DNA of 64,000 bases, taken from NCBI GenBank assembly GCA_001898505.1, contig MKTZ01000011.1, positions 310,001 to 374,000 on the forward strand, given 5' to 3'. Shown in pieces: positions 55,248-63,392 of this stretch. The position numbers and the translations under genes were made by a program. Numbering within the stretch: position 1 is the stretch's first letter; every line of letters begins with the position of its first letter. The notes beneath the pieces are model-generated. The model was not told the origin of the DNA. It ran no database searches and saw nothing but the letters and a program-made list of their open reading frames with translations. This stretch comes from Sphingobacteriales bacterium 50-39 (GTDB taxonomy: Bacteria > Bacteroidota > Bacteroidia > Chitinophagales > Chitinophagaceae).

Positions 55248-56555
55248 ATGTCAGTTAGCGTGTCGATCATCCTGGACAAACGTAGGATGAAGTTAAAAAT
55301 CAAGAAATACCCCGTAAAACTTAGGGTAATCCATCAACGGAAAACCAAACTCTATTGCACGATCTACGACCTGTCAGTAGAGGAGTATGGCAAGTTGAAC
55401 GCCCCGAATCTCGGGGCCGGGTTAAAGACGATTCGGAATAAATTAAAGGATATCGAACGCGATGCGGACAGTGCCATCCGTTCGATGACGGCCTTTCATT
55501 TTGACGATTTCCAAAAGGAATATATTGCCAACAATCCTCTCTTCCATCAACCGGGCGCTAGCCGGAATATCACCGTCCAGGGGAACTATGAATACGATGT
55601 TGCCCAATATTTCCATCGGTTTCCGATCTTCAAAGAGGTAGACATGCCGGCGGGGACCCTTATAGTTACCTTCCGCTCATATATTGATAAGCTGCTCAGG
55701 AGTGATCGGATTGGCACGGCGGTATGTTATCAGACTAGCTATTATGCCTTGGAGAAATTCCGCGGTAATGTCCTCTTTTCAGAGGTCACCGTCGATTACC
55801 TTAATGAATTCGAAAAGTGGATGCTTCGGAAGAACTATTCCAAAACCACCATCGGCATCTATGTCCGGAGTCTTCGATGCATCTTCAACGAGGCCATTGA
55901 AGATGGGATCATCAAGCGCGATAGATACCCATTTGGCCGTCGGCGGTATCAACCCCCAACCTCCCGAAACATCAAGAAGGCACTTACGATAGAGGACGTT
56001 TCGAAGATCTACTACTTCCAACCAACTTGCAAGGAAGAGCAATGGGCCAAGGATTTCTGGTTTTTTTCTTACCTGGGCAATAGTATGAATCCAAAGGACA
56101 TTGCCTGCCGAAAGTATAAGAACGTCGAAGGGGATTATTTCATTTTTGAAAGGGCGAAAACAGAAAAGGCCACCCGAAGCGATCCAAAGCCGATAACCGT
56201 TTTATTACAGAGGACATGCGGGCGATTTTGTACCGGTGGGGAAATAAGGATAAAAGCCCAAACAATTACGTATTCCCTGTGTTAGAGCATGACATCAATG
56301 CCTTAAGGCAATACGAGCTTATCGAGCTATTCATCCAATCGATCAATGACTGGTGCCCGTCATACCTTTTCCACAGTCCTAAAGCGTTCCGGCGTCAGCA
56401 TCGAATTTATCCAGGAGTCGCTTGGGCACACCAACATTCGTACCACTGAAAAATACCTGGACAGCTTCGAACGTGAAGTAAAAAAGGAATTGGTGAGGCG
56501 CCTGACGGCATTTAAAACACAGGCCGATTCAGAAGAATCCAAGCAGGCATTATAA
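55248..56555 (+). pseudogene. Tyrosine recombinase (integrase) of the island, frameshifted
   Basis: This is a Bacteroidota-type phage/ICE integrase with an Arm-binding N-terminus (SVSVSIILDKRRMKLKIKKY), a SAM-like core-binding domain (VCYQTSYYALEKFRGNVLFSEVT) and a catalytic domain. The first frame ends wrongly at 56285. A missing T in the run at 56200-56203 shifts the reading: ITEDMRAILYRWGNKDKSPNN lies in frame +2, and after a second change near 56346 the frame returns with ARHTFSTVLKRSG, GHTNIRTTEKYLD, carrying the catalytic R/H/Y residues. The stretch between QSINDW and ARHTF is also shorter than usual by about 15-20 residues. The recombinase is therefore probably inactive, and the island fixed unless helped. 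It starts 145 bp from the tRNA remnant. Confidence 0.8.
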
Positions 56556-56587
56556 ATTTTCCTCATTTTGCGTAAATTTCAAAGATT

Positions 56588-58177
56588 ATGACCATGCCAG
56601 TGATAAATTACGAAGAGTATAAAAGGTGTCTTGAGATACTGAGAGCCAAGCCAGGCGGTTTATTAGGGAAGGACAATATCGAGGAAAAAATGAGATGCTT
56701 TGAATTTTTCAAGGCAAATGCGCGTCCAAGTGACATGTGGATATTTTCGGAATTTCTCAATAATTCGAATTCGCTCGTGCGACAAAAAGCCGCGGAAACC
56801 ATTATCCACCTTTTTTTAATGCTCAAATCACAAGAAGAATTATCAGAAGGATTAAGGGCCATGAGAATCACGATAAATGATTTGGGAATATTTGCAAAAG
56901 CGTTTCCGGAGGACACATACTTTGAACTCTTGGCGATTGCGAGCTTTAATGGTAATGGCTATATACGCGAGGAGGCTGTCGCGTTGTTATCGAAGACAAA
57001 CAATAGCAAAGCAATAAGGTATTTGCTTTTGAGAACCGCAGACTGGGTAAGCGAAGTGAGGGAAGCTGCCATAAGAGCTGTCCAAGGTTATCTTCAACCT
57101 GCATATCACGAGGTTTTCATTCAGCAATTGCCGGTTGTTGAATGGCTGCTGCAAATAAGACGGGCGGACTTGTCGGATTTGTACGCTCAAATTATCGACT
57201 TTGTTACGAGCCAATCGCTTTCTGCTAGTGGTATAAAGGCCCTCGTCATTTCGGATAAGTCTAGGCTGTTACTGTATTCCCATCTGCTTGAAAGGGTAGG
57301 GTTAACGGCCGATTTATTGAAACTCATAAGGAACAATAGGAATTTCTTAATAAGGAGTCTTCTGTTTAAGTACATTCCACAATTGCCAAGCGAGGAACAA
57401 GAAAAATTGCTTTCCCAACTGTTGAATGATCGATCCGGTAGGATCAAATTAATGGCATTGTACGCCATTAAACCAAAGCTGATACATTTTAGAGCCAGGG
57501 TCTTCGCCCTATTATCGGATGAGTCATCTGCAATAAGGGAATTGTCAAGGAGCTTATTAAAAGGGGAGACCACTGATTTCGCCGCGATTTATCGCGACAA
57601 TATGCAAAATGGCCTTGAAATACTTGGCAGCTTAATGGGACTTTCGGAGCTGGGTTCTAAAACTGATATTCCTCTCTTCGAGATGAATATTTCAAGCACA
57701 TCCAGCAAGGTAAAACTTGCCTGTTTGACGGCTTTGAATCGATTGGATAGTTCACTAGGCCAAAAATACGGCCTGTCCTTGCTGACCGATGGTTCGAAAA
57801 AAGTCCGAACGAGATGTTGTGAGATATTGTCAAAAGCCTATGATGATGAAGTATTGGACCAGGTTAGGTCGGTATATGAGTCAGGGAGTTCCGACCAAAG
57901 GAAAACGATTTTGGGGCTGTTTAACATGATCGGTGGTTGGAAAGTGGTGGCCGACCTTATTTATTCATTGTCTGATCCTAGCCAAGAGATTAGTGATTTG
58001 GGTTGGGGTTATCTTTTGAAATGGAAATTGAAGGCGGTAAGGACTTTCACTACGCCTGCTCCAAACGATTTGGAAAGGGCTCATATCGCATATAAGAGAA
58101 TCGCTGATATCAATCTTCGAATGACCTATTATAGACAGAAGCTTTGGGAAGAATTGCCCTTTTTTTTGCGGCGATGA
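56588..58177 (+). CDS. Large helical protein with HEAT-like repeats, unknown function
   Basis: This 529-aa protein is built of repeated pairs of helices with the look of HEAT/PBS repeats (LVRQKAAETIIHLFL, GYIREEAVALLSKT, SEVREAAIRAVQGY, GRIKLMALYAIKPKL, KVKLACLTALNRLD, KKVRTRCCEILSKAY). There is no signal peptide or catalytic motif. HEAT proteins serve as scaffolds or protein-binding arms. It starts 33 bp behind the broken integrase, so it is island cargo. Function unassigned. Confidence 0.7.
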   Translation: MTMPVINYEEYKRCLEILRAKPGGLLGKDNIEEKMRCFEFFKANARPSDMWIFSEFLNNSNSLVRQKAAETIIHLFLMLKSQEELSEGLRAMRITINDLGIFAKAFPEDTYFELLAIASFNGNGYIREEAVALLSKTNNSKAIRYLLLRTADWVSEVREAAIRAVQGYLQPAYHEVFIQQLPVVEWLLQIRRADLSDLYAQIIDFVTSQSLSASGIKALVISDKSRLLLYSHLLERVGLTADLLKLIRNNRNFLIRSLLFKYIPQLPSEEQEKLLSQLLNDRSGRIKLMALYAIKPKLIHFRARVFALLSDESSAIRELSRSLLKGETTDFAAIYRDNMQNGLEILGSLMGLSELGSKTDIPLFEMNISSTSSKVKLACLTALNRLDSSLGQKYGLSLLTDGSKKVRTRCCEILSKAYDDEVLDQVRSVYESGSSDQRKTILGLFNMIGGWKVVADLIYSLSDPSQEISDLGWGYLLKWKLKAVRTFTTPAPNDLERAHIAYKRIADINLRMTYYRQKLWEELPFFLRR

Positions 58178-58386
58178 TCTCTAATCTGCTATCCAATAAG
58201 AATATGCTTGGAGATGTTTTTTGATTTTCATGGTTCGAAGAGGAAAAACTATGGTAATTATCTTCTTAAGCATCTGGTTTGCAGAGACTTGGCAGGGTGA
58301 TTTTGCTTTCATAAGGTGGTTATCAACGCATTGCCTAACCGTAATTTTAAACCTAACTATTGAAATAAATTTTTAAATTTGTAATC
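58178..58386. other. AT-rich gap with candidate promoter for small gene
   Basis: No gene seen. TAAATTTG at 58374-58381 matches the TAnnTTTG -7 consensus and lies 5 bp before the next ATG, so a leaderless or short-leader start is possible. Confidence 0.35.
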
Positions 58387-58581
58387 ATGACCACCACGGC
58401 GTATCATATCGTCAAAAAAGCGCTGCTCGAAAAGCGAGCGAAAGTAACAGCGTCTCCAGCTGCTGCCAAAAGGTTTTTGGTAGAAAGTGGTTTGTGGGAT
58501 GTGCTTGAAAAAGCACCTGCCACTCCTACAGGGCGCAAAAGCACTACTGCTACAAAAAAGGCCGTCAAAAAAGCTGCCTGA
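58387..58581 (+). CDS. Small basic protein, possible antitoxin-like partner
   Basis: This 64-aa protein has a short helical N-terminus (TTTAYHIVKKALLEKRAKVTASPAAAKRFLVESGLWDVLEK) and an Ala/Lys/Thr-rich C-tail (STTATKKAVKKAA). It precedes by about 50 bp a truncated ADP-ribosyltransferase-like gene. That pairing suggests a toxin-antitoxin unit, but no known antitoxin domain is recognised. Confidence 0.5.
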   Translation: MTTTAYHIVKKALLEKRAKVTASPAAAKRFLVESGLWDVLEKAPATPTGRKSTTATKKAVKKAA

Positions 58582-58631
58582 GTTTACTTGCTATCTAACC
58601 TGTTCATTTAAGTCCTAAATTTCAGTGATCG

Positions 58632-58937
58632 ATGCCAAATGTAATTTATTCGGCCGAACCAGGTCTAATAATAGGATTTCACGGTTGCGAGAAAGCCGTA
58701 TGTGATGCAATCATTTGCGGCAAAAAGCGAATGAAGGTCAGCAACAATCCATGGGATTGGTTGGGGGATGGAATGTATTTCTGGCAGAACAACTATCAGC
58801 GGGCTTTACATTATGCGAAGCATCCGCCAGGTAAATTAAAAATTAAGGAACCCGCAACAGCTAGTGATATCGCCGCAAATGACCGGGATAACGCGGAACG
58901 AAATTCGCGCGGCGGCCCACAATCGGATTCAATTTAA
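58632..58937 (+). pseudogene. N-terminal fragment of DUF3990-like ADP-ribosyltransferase fold protein
   Basis: This 101-aa frame begins VIYSAEPGLIIGFHGCEKAV, then NNPWDWLGDGMYFWQNNYQRALHYAKHPP, a pattern like the H...Y helix of DUF3990-type ADP-ribosyltransferases (HG near the NAD site, then G-x-Y-F/W). After about residue 75 the sequence (ATASDIAANDRDNAERNSRGG) no longer looks like that family and ends early. I take it as a truncated toxin-like gene whose C-terminal half was lost at a break near 58850. Confidence 0.5.
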
Positions 58938-59265
58938 ACAGGAAAGACGTCCCTTAATATTCAAAATCGATATTCGTGATCTTATTGAATGTACGTTGAC
59001 AAGAAAATAATCGACTGAGTCTTCTCAATTTCTTATTGCATACTTTAACAAATAAGGCTTTTATATTAATAAATAAATACATATATTTACTTATTTCAAT
59101 GTTAATCCGAATTCTTAAAACAATTTTTTCATTAAATTGCATTATATTGTTCTTGGGTTAGTAGTACAGTAAGCTAGCGGGTGGCTATTGTACAAGTAAT
59201 TGTATGGTATAATATGTGCATATGCTACCTTTGCCCACTTATTTTTATAAATTGATAGATAGCAT
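58938..59265. other. AT-rich intergenic region with promoter
   Basis: No gene seen in this 328-bp stretch. TACCTTTG at 59226-59233 matches the -7 consensus; a TTG lies at 59200-59202, slightly too far to be a normal -33 box. It probably drives the three-gene operon starting at 59266. Confidence 0.45.
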
Positions 59266-59571
59266 ATGTACCATTCTCACTCATACCAAGATGAAGCTTT
59301 CGATTTTTTCGTCACCTTCCTAAAGAATGCAATCAAGGGGGATGTAACTTATCAACAGCTTGTACTTCCTGTTATTACCGATGCTCATCTGTTGGCGACA
59401 GGTGAAAAGGATTATTTTACTATAAATAGAGACAGTTACTCTGTGATCACCTTCTTAGTAGAAGCAGATACTCCCTATTTCAGGCAATTGAATACAAATC
59501 ATCTCACGACTGCAGATTACTCACAAATTTTGCAATACGCCAATACACAAAGAGAAGCCTTTCTCGCTTAA
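59266..59571 (+). CDS. Small protein in protease / dCTP-deaminase operon, unknown function
   Basis: This 101-aa soluble protein (SHSYQDEAFDFFVTFLKNAIKGD at the start, TADYSQILQYANTQREAFLA at the end) has no recognised domain. Its stop TAA overlaps the next ATG by one base, so translation is coupled. As the first gene of the unit it could be an inhibitor, sensor or substrate of the downstream peptidase; that is inference. Confidence 0.6.
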   Translation: MYHSHSYQDEAFDFFVTFLKNAIKGDVTYQQLVLPVITDAHLLATGEKDYFTINRDSYSVITFLVEADTPYFRQLNTNHLTTADYSQILQYANTQREAFLA

Positions 59572-60761
59572 TGAGCACGCCTTCCTATAATCTTCTACGA
59601 TTGCATTTAGCCCAGGCTGAATTGGCCTTGGATAAAGCACGTAACAATGCTTACTCCGATAGACGTAAAGAAGAATATCAAAATAAACTAACCGATCTAT
59701 ATACTGCGGTATATCAGGAAGTTAACAAAAAGACTTCATTAACAGAGGCTGATATATATGCATTATACAAAAGGCACATAGATTTTATTTTCAAAAGCCT
59801 AGAATTTTTGGATAGCAGTACCCTCAATCAAATACCATATGAAATTATAGAATGTCTCAATTACGCAATGAATGACTGGCTAGGAAGTAGAGGTGATTAT
59901 ATAATAGTTACTAGCTTAATTAATGATGTAGGCGGATTTAGTTTTGATCCCTCATTGGCCTACAGTGATGCTTTATATGATGAAATCAAAGCAAAGTATG
60001 GGATCGAATTTCCTCAAAGGTTAGTCCAGATAAACTTACCAAGAGCTTTGGCAAGAGACTATTTGGCGTCAGTAGTATTGTATCATGAATTAGGCCATTT
60101 CGTGGACATGAAATTTAAATTTACTGAAAGCCTTACGCGTGACATTTTAAATAATGTCACTGAAGGAAGAATTGCAGGTAAGGACTTAGCTAATTTATTA
60201 ATATATTTTCCCTATTTGAATAGTCATGTTGGCTCAAAAAAAACTATACCTACCCAAAGCCAGCTTTTTATTGTAACCAATTCTCATTTGGCCGAATATT
60301 TTTGTGATCTTTTTGCCAGTCAGTACATTGCTGATTCTTCAAATTACTATCTGCAATACATAACTGAAAATGCAAATTTCTTTTCAACATCCCATCCTTC
60401 TACCGTCAACAGAGTCCAGACGGTAACCGATTTTCTAAGTAAAAGTGATAATATAGTTGTCAAAATTATCAACACCGCTATTTACAAGATTAAGAAGGAA
60501 AATTTGGAAATAAGGAATGAGGCAGTTAAGTCAGATGATTTTTTTAATCTCGTACCTACCATCATTGAAAATGTCGGCCAATTACATGGTATACTCAATA
60601 CGGGTTGGAGAGTCTGGCTTCATCAGCAAGAGCAACTATCCAAAAGTTTGAATGATCAATTTGATAACCCATTACGTTTATATTCAGTAGTTAACAATTT
60701 GTTAGAAAAGTCCATTGGAAACTTTATCACTTTAAACAAATGGAACAAGGTAAAACCGTAG
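59571..60761 (+). CDS. HELGH zinc metallopeptidase-like protein
   Basis: This 396-aa protein has a zincin motif VLYHELGHFVDM (HELGH at 172-176) and a downstream LAEYFCDLFASQY helix (about 248-260) that offers an acidic third ligand. An alpha-helical N-terminus of about 160 residues and a C-terminal helical domain of about 130 residues flank the catalytic centre. It shows no signal peptide or membrane segment, so it is cytosolic. It overlaps the following dCTP-deaminase-like gene by 22 nt. A role as a protease that activates or releases that enzyme is possible but unproven. Confidence 0.7.
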   Translation: MSTPSYNLLRLHLAQAELALDKARNNAYSDRRKEEYQNKLTDLYTAVYQEVNKKTSLTEADIYALYKRHIDFIFKSLEFLDSSTLNQIPYEIIECLNYAMNDWLGSRGDYIIVTSLINDVGGFSFDPSLAYSDALYDEIKAKYGIEFPQRLVQINLPRALARDYLASVVLYHELGHFVDMKFKFTESLTRDILNNVTEGRIAGKDLANLLIYFPYLNSHVGSKKTIPTQSQLFIVTNSHLAEYFCDLFASQYIADSSNYYLQYITENANFFSTSHPSTVNRVQTVTDFLSKSDNIVVKIINTAIYKIKKENLEIRNEAVKSDDFFNLVPTIIENVGQLHGILNTGWRVWLHQQEQLSKSLNDQFDNPLRLYSVVNNLLEKSIGNFITLNKWNKVKP

Positions 60762-61399
60762 ACCCATCTTATGGTACCAGTTGTCTTTTAAAAACAGAGA
60801 TAAAATCTCTAATTGAAAGCAAAAAGCTATATCTACGTCCGCTATTGGATGAGGCTCAAATAGGAGAAATTGGTATTGATTTGAGATTAGGCTATGATTT
60901 TTTAGTCTCGATACAGGGGCGGGAAGCCTTCATAAATGCATCAAAAAATGATTGGATAGACGGAGGTACGCAGCGAAATATTAATCAATTTTTTCAAACG
61001 ACGAGAAGGCAAATAGGTGAAACATTTATTTTGCATCCGCACCAAACCGTCCTGGCGGTAAGCCTTGAGTACGTGAGATTGCCAGATAATTGTTTTATGA
61101 AGCTTTATATGCGTAGTTCGTATTCACGTTTAGGTATTACTATTTCGACAATTGCTCAACCCGGATATTGCGGATGTTTAAGCCTTGAGTTGACTAATAA
61201 TAATAACAACCCAATCAATTTGACGGTTGGCGCTAGAATTATTCAAGGGCTTGTATATCGCTTAGCTACAGATGTGCCATATTTTTACTCCGCGAGAAAA
61301 TATGTGTGCCATGTTAGACCTGAACCCTCAGCTATTACGGCAGACAAAGATCTAATTATCCTTAATGATTTGTGGAAAGAGAATAATAATAGAAAATAA
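60740..61399 (+). CDS. dCTP deaminase-like (Dcd/DUT superfamily) protein
   Basis: This 219-aa protein has the dCTP deaminase/dUTPase core: GIDLRLG (45-51), KLYMRSSYSRLGI (121-133) and AQPGYCGCLSLELTNN (139-154), in which Glu150 aligns with the catalytic glutamate of Dcd. Phage-induced dCTP deaminases are known antiphage effectors that deplete cytosine nucleotides. Here the gene overlaps a metallopeptidase gene, lies in an island, and ends beside a hairpin at 61401-61420. The normal IDPG motif is altered to AQPG, so activity should not be taken for granted. Confidence 0.75.
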   Translation: MEQGKTVDPSYGTSCLLKTEIKSLIESKKLYLRPLLDEAQIGEIGIDLRLGYDFLVSIQGREAFINASKNDWIDGGTQRNINQFFQTTRRQIGETFILHPHQTVLAVSLEYVRLPDNCFMKLYMRSSYSRLGITISTIAQPGYCGCLSLELTNNNNNPINLTVGARIIQGLVYRLATDVPYFYSARKYVCHVRPEPSAITADKDLIILNDLWKENNNRK

Positions 61400-61400
61400 A

Positions 61401-61420
61401 GGCTCCTTTTTAAAGGAGCC
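61401..61420 (-). terminator. Shared hairpin between two convergent operons
   Basis: GGCTCCTTT-TT-AAAGGAGCC is a perfect nine-pair stem. A T-rich run follows on the minus strand (TTTATTTTCTATT), making it a terminator for the leftward ubiquitin-like operon; it also lies right after the rightward dCTP-deaminase gene stop. Confidence 0.7.
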
Positions 61421-61429
61421 ACAAATTAC

Positions 61430-61654
61430 TCAACCTTGTGGAGGAAATGGGTCGTTGCCGTAACTATTAGAATCCCTTATTCGACCGTCTGGACGGTGTA
61501 TCACTACTTCCGTCCCTTGGTTAATGGCAATTTCCCGCGCTCGGTCAATTGCTTCGCGTTGAGTGTCCACAATAACAGTAGCTCTAGAATTGCCAGAACC
61601 CACAACAGCCCAGTTTTCGCCTCTGGGAACAACATGTTGAGATTTTTTTGACAT
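61430..61654 (-). CDS. DUF2188 protein
   Basis: This 74-aa protein reads SQHVVPRGENWAVVGSGN, then DTQREAIDRAREIAINQGTEVVIHRPDG and a final RIRDSNSYGNDPFPPQ, the full pattern of DUF2188. The family is small and soluble, of unknown function, and often found near stress or mobile genes. It is last in a leftward operon, 35 bp behind the DUF6527 gene. The internal ATG at 61654 was preferred to the longer frame. Confidence 0.8.
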   Translation of the reverse strand: MSKKSQHVVPRGENWAVVGSGNSRATVIVDTQREAIDRAREIAINQGTEVVIHRPDGRIRDSNSYGNDPFPPQG

Positions 61655-61689
61655 AAAGTGATTATTGAAAGTGAATAAATGAATGTTAT

Positions 61690-62016
61690 TTATCTGCACC
61701 AGGTGATAATCCCTTTTTTAATAAAGAAATGGCTTTGGCATCCAATAAACCGGTGAACTGAAGGATAAAGCGAAATCCTGTTCTTTTTATCAATATCATA
61801 TCTCCAAAATGGATCATATTCATTGATCAAATTCATATGCAGTTTATTCCCGCATCCACATGGGCATATCATTACAATTTGCCAAGGATATCCCAGGTTT
61901 TCTTCAACGTAAATAACGCGAGGATTTAATTTGTGTGGGAGTTCTGAGACAATATTGTACCTATACCTTTTTTTCGAGTCAAGCCATTTTCTTATTCGGT
62001 TAAGTCGTTTTTTCAT
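61690..62016 (-). CDS. DUF6527 zinc-binding protein, E3-like candidate
   Basis: This 108-aa protein has cysteines and histidine spaced like a metal site: CPCGCG (Cys51, 53, 55), GCQSHF (Cys93, His96) and a terminal TWC (Cys107). It matches DUF6527, a family found beside bacterial ubiquitin-like/E2/E1 genes. A treble-clef or RING-like fold and a role as substrate adaptor or ligase are inferred from the pattern and the neighbourhood. Its start overlaps the E1-JAMM stop by 4 nt (ATGA). Confidence 0.75.
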   Translation of the reverse strand: MKKRLNRIRKWLDSKKRYRYNIVSELPHKLNPRVIYVEENLGYPWQIVMICPCGCGNKLHMNLINEYDPFWRYDIDKKNRISLYPSVHRFIGCQSHFFIKKGIITWCR

Positions 62017-63389
62017 AGAGCACTTAATTCAGGGTTGTTGAGCAAAGGATTGATATCACCTCTTCCCATAAATTTGGAAAAGAACGGACAAGGGTTAGGG
62101 AAAGACTCCGAATAAGAGATACATTCTCCATACATGATTTTGACTGCGTCAATTTCTGTGTTATCTATGGTCCTATATGGATGAATTCTTGCCAGAAACT
62201 CGTTAACCGCCGTTGCCGCTATCTGCATATTCACACTTATTACCGCCGGACTGGATTCATTAACATTTGCTAAATACTGGTTCCTTTCAAATTCCTCTTT
62301 ATTGGTTCTCTTGATCCCTTCGGCACGTAATTTCTCCAAACTATATTGCCCCCGATTTAATAAACTAGAACCACCTGGTTGTATAAAGTGAACCGTGCCA
62401 TAGATCCCATTTATACCACCTTTGCCGTCGGCGTCGAGCTTAACCCCCATATCGATAAGAGGAATTATATAATAGGAGGATATCAAATTAAGTATATGCC
62501 GGCCTTCGGCACCGTCAACGCAACTAAAAAGAATATCGCAGGTAGATAATTCTTTTACTACTGCATATTCGGATATATGTGAATTAAATATTTTAGTACT
62601 TGTCCCAAATCCGACCTTTTGAACCTCCCTTGCCATAACAGATACTTTAGATAGACCTTGACGAGCGTCCTCCAGAGATGAGCCAATAATCCTGTTCAGG
62701 TTTACCACATCGATATGATCAGGATCAACAAGTATTAGTTCACCTACACCTAAGCGTTTCAATTGTTCGATTGTGGGACTCCCGGTTCCGGAGCATCCTA
62801 CAACTCCGATTCTAAGCCTATTTAGGATAGCAACTGTTTGTCTCCCAAACGCTTGTAGGTTTCGAACTTGCAAGGTTTCTTCGAAAGTTTTTGCTTTATC
62901 ATAATACCAGTTTGTGATGTTGCTACCTGCAATAGATATTTGATGAATGACTTCTGGCTGAATATTTTGGTCGAAGATGCGGCCAAATATTCTTTTATCC
63001 GGAAGCATAATGCAACTAGCATGCGGCAAATTATCATCCAGCCAGGATTGGACACTTGTAAACAAGTTAATGTCAGATTCATTATCATATTCTGAAAAAA
63101 ATTCTCCACCACCTGGATGACAATGTATTTTCAAAATTGCATAGCCATATTTTGTGGCTTTTTGTAAAAGAGGGTTGATAATTTCTGTGGGCCAGCGTAC
63201 AAGGTCTTCTTTCCTTTCATAACACATCTCGTAAGGAACTGTTATTACCTCATGGACTGTTAAAATATGATCTTGGTTATTGCCACTTCTGCCGCATAAG
63301 GCAAGGGCGACGGCTTCTTTATAGTCTCCAGGAAATAAATGTTGAATTAATTCCTGGTAGTGTATTCCTGAGATTCTTAATTTGTTCAT
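62013..63389 (-). CDS. JAMM (Mov34/MPN)-E1 (ThiF) fusion protein
   Basis: This 458-aa protein joins an N-terminal JAMM metalloprotease domain to a ThiF/E1 adenylation domain. The JAMM motif is perfect: His89-x-His91-x7-Ser99-x2-Asp102 in IHCHPGGGEFFSEYD, with Glu25 a likely general base. The E1 domain shows the nucleotide loop GCSGTGS (198-204), the acidic VDPD (221-224) and NLNR (230-233). Cys290 in FSCVDGAEGR or cysteines near the C-terminus (NPCPFF) may form the thioester. It should both activate and trim or remove a ubiquitin-like protein. It starts 3 nt after the E2-like gene. Confidence 0.88.
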   Translation of the reverse strand: MNKLRISGIHYQELIQHLFPGDYKEAVALALCGRSGNNQDHILTVHEVITVPYEMCYERKEDLVRWPTEIINPLLQKATKYGYAILKIHCHPGGGEFFSEYDNESDINLFTSVQSWLDDNLPHASCIMLPDKRIFGRIFDQNIQPEVIHQISIAGSNITNWYYDKAKTFEETLQVRNLQAFGRQTVAILNRLRIGVVGCSGTGSPTIEQLKRLGVGELILVDPDHIDVVNLNRIIGSSLEDARQGLSKVSVMAREVQKVGFGTSTKIFNSHISEYAVVKELSTCDILFSCVDGAEGRHILNLISSYYIIPLIDMGVKLDADGKGGINGIYGTVHFIQPGGSSLLNRGQYSLEKLRAEGIKRTNKEEFERNQYLANVNESSPAVISVNMQIAATAVNEFLARIHPYRTIDNTEIDAVKIMYGECISYSESFPNPCPFFSKFMGRGDINPLLNNPELSAL

Positions 63390-63392
63390 GGT

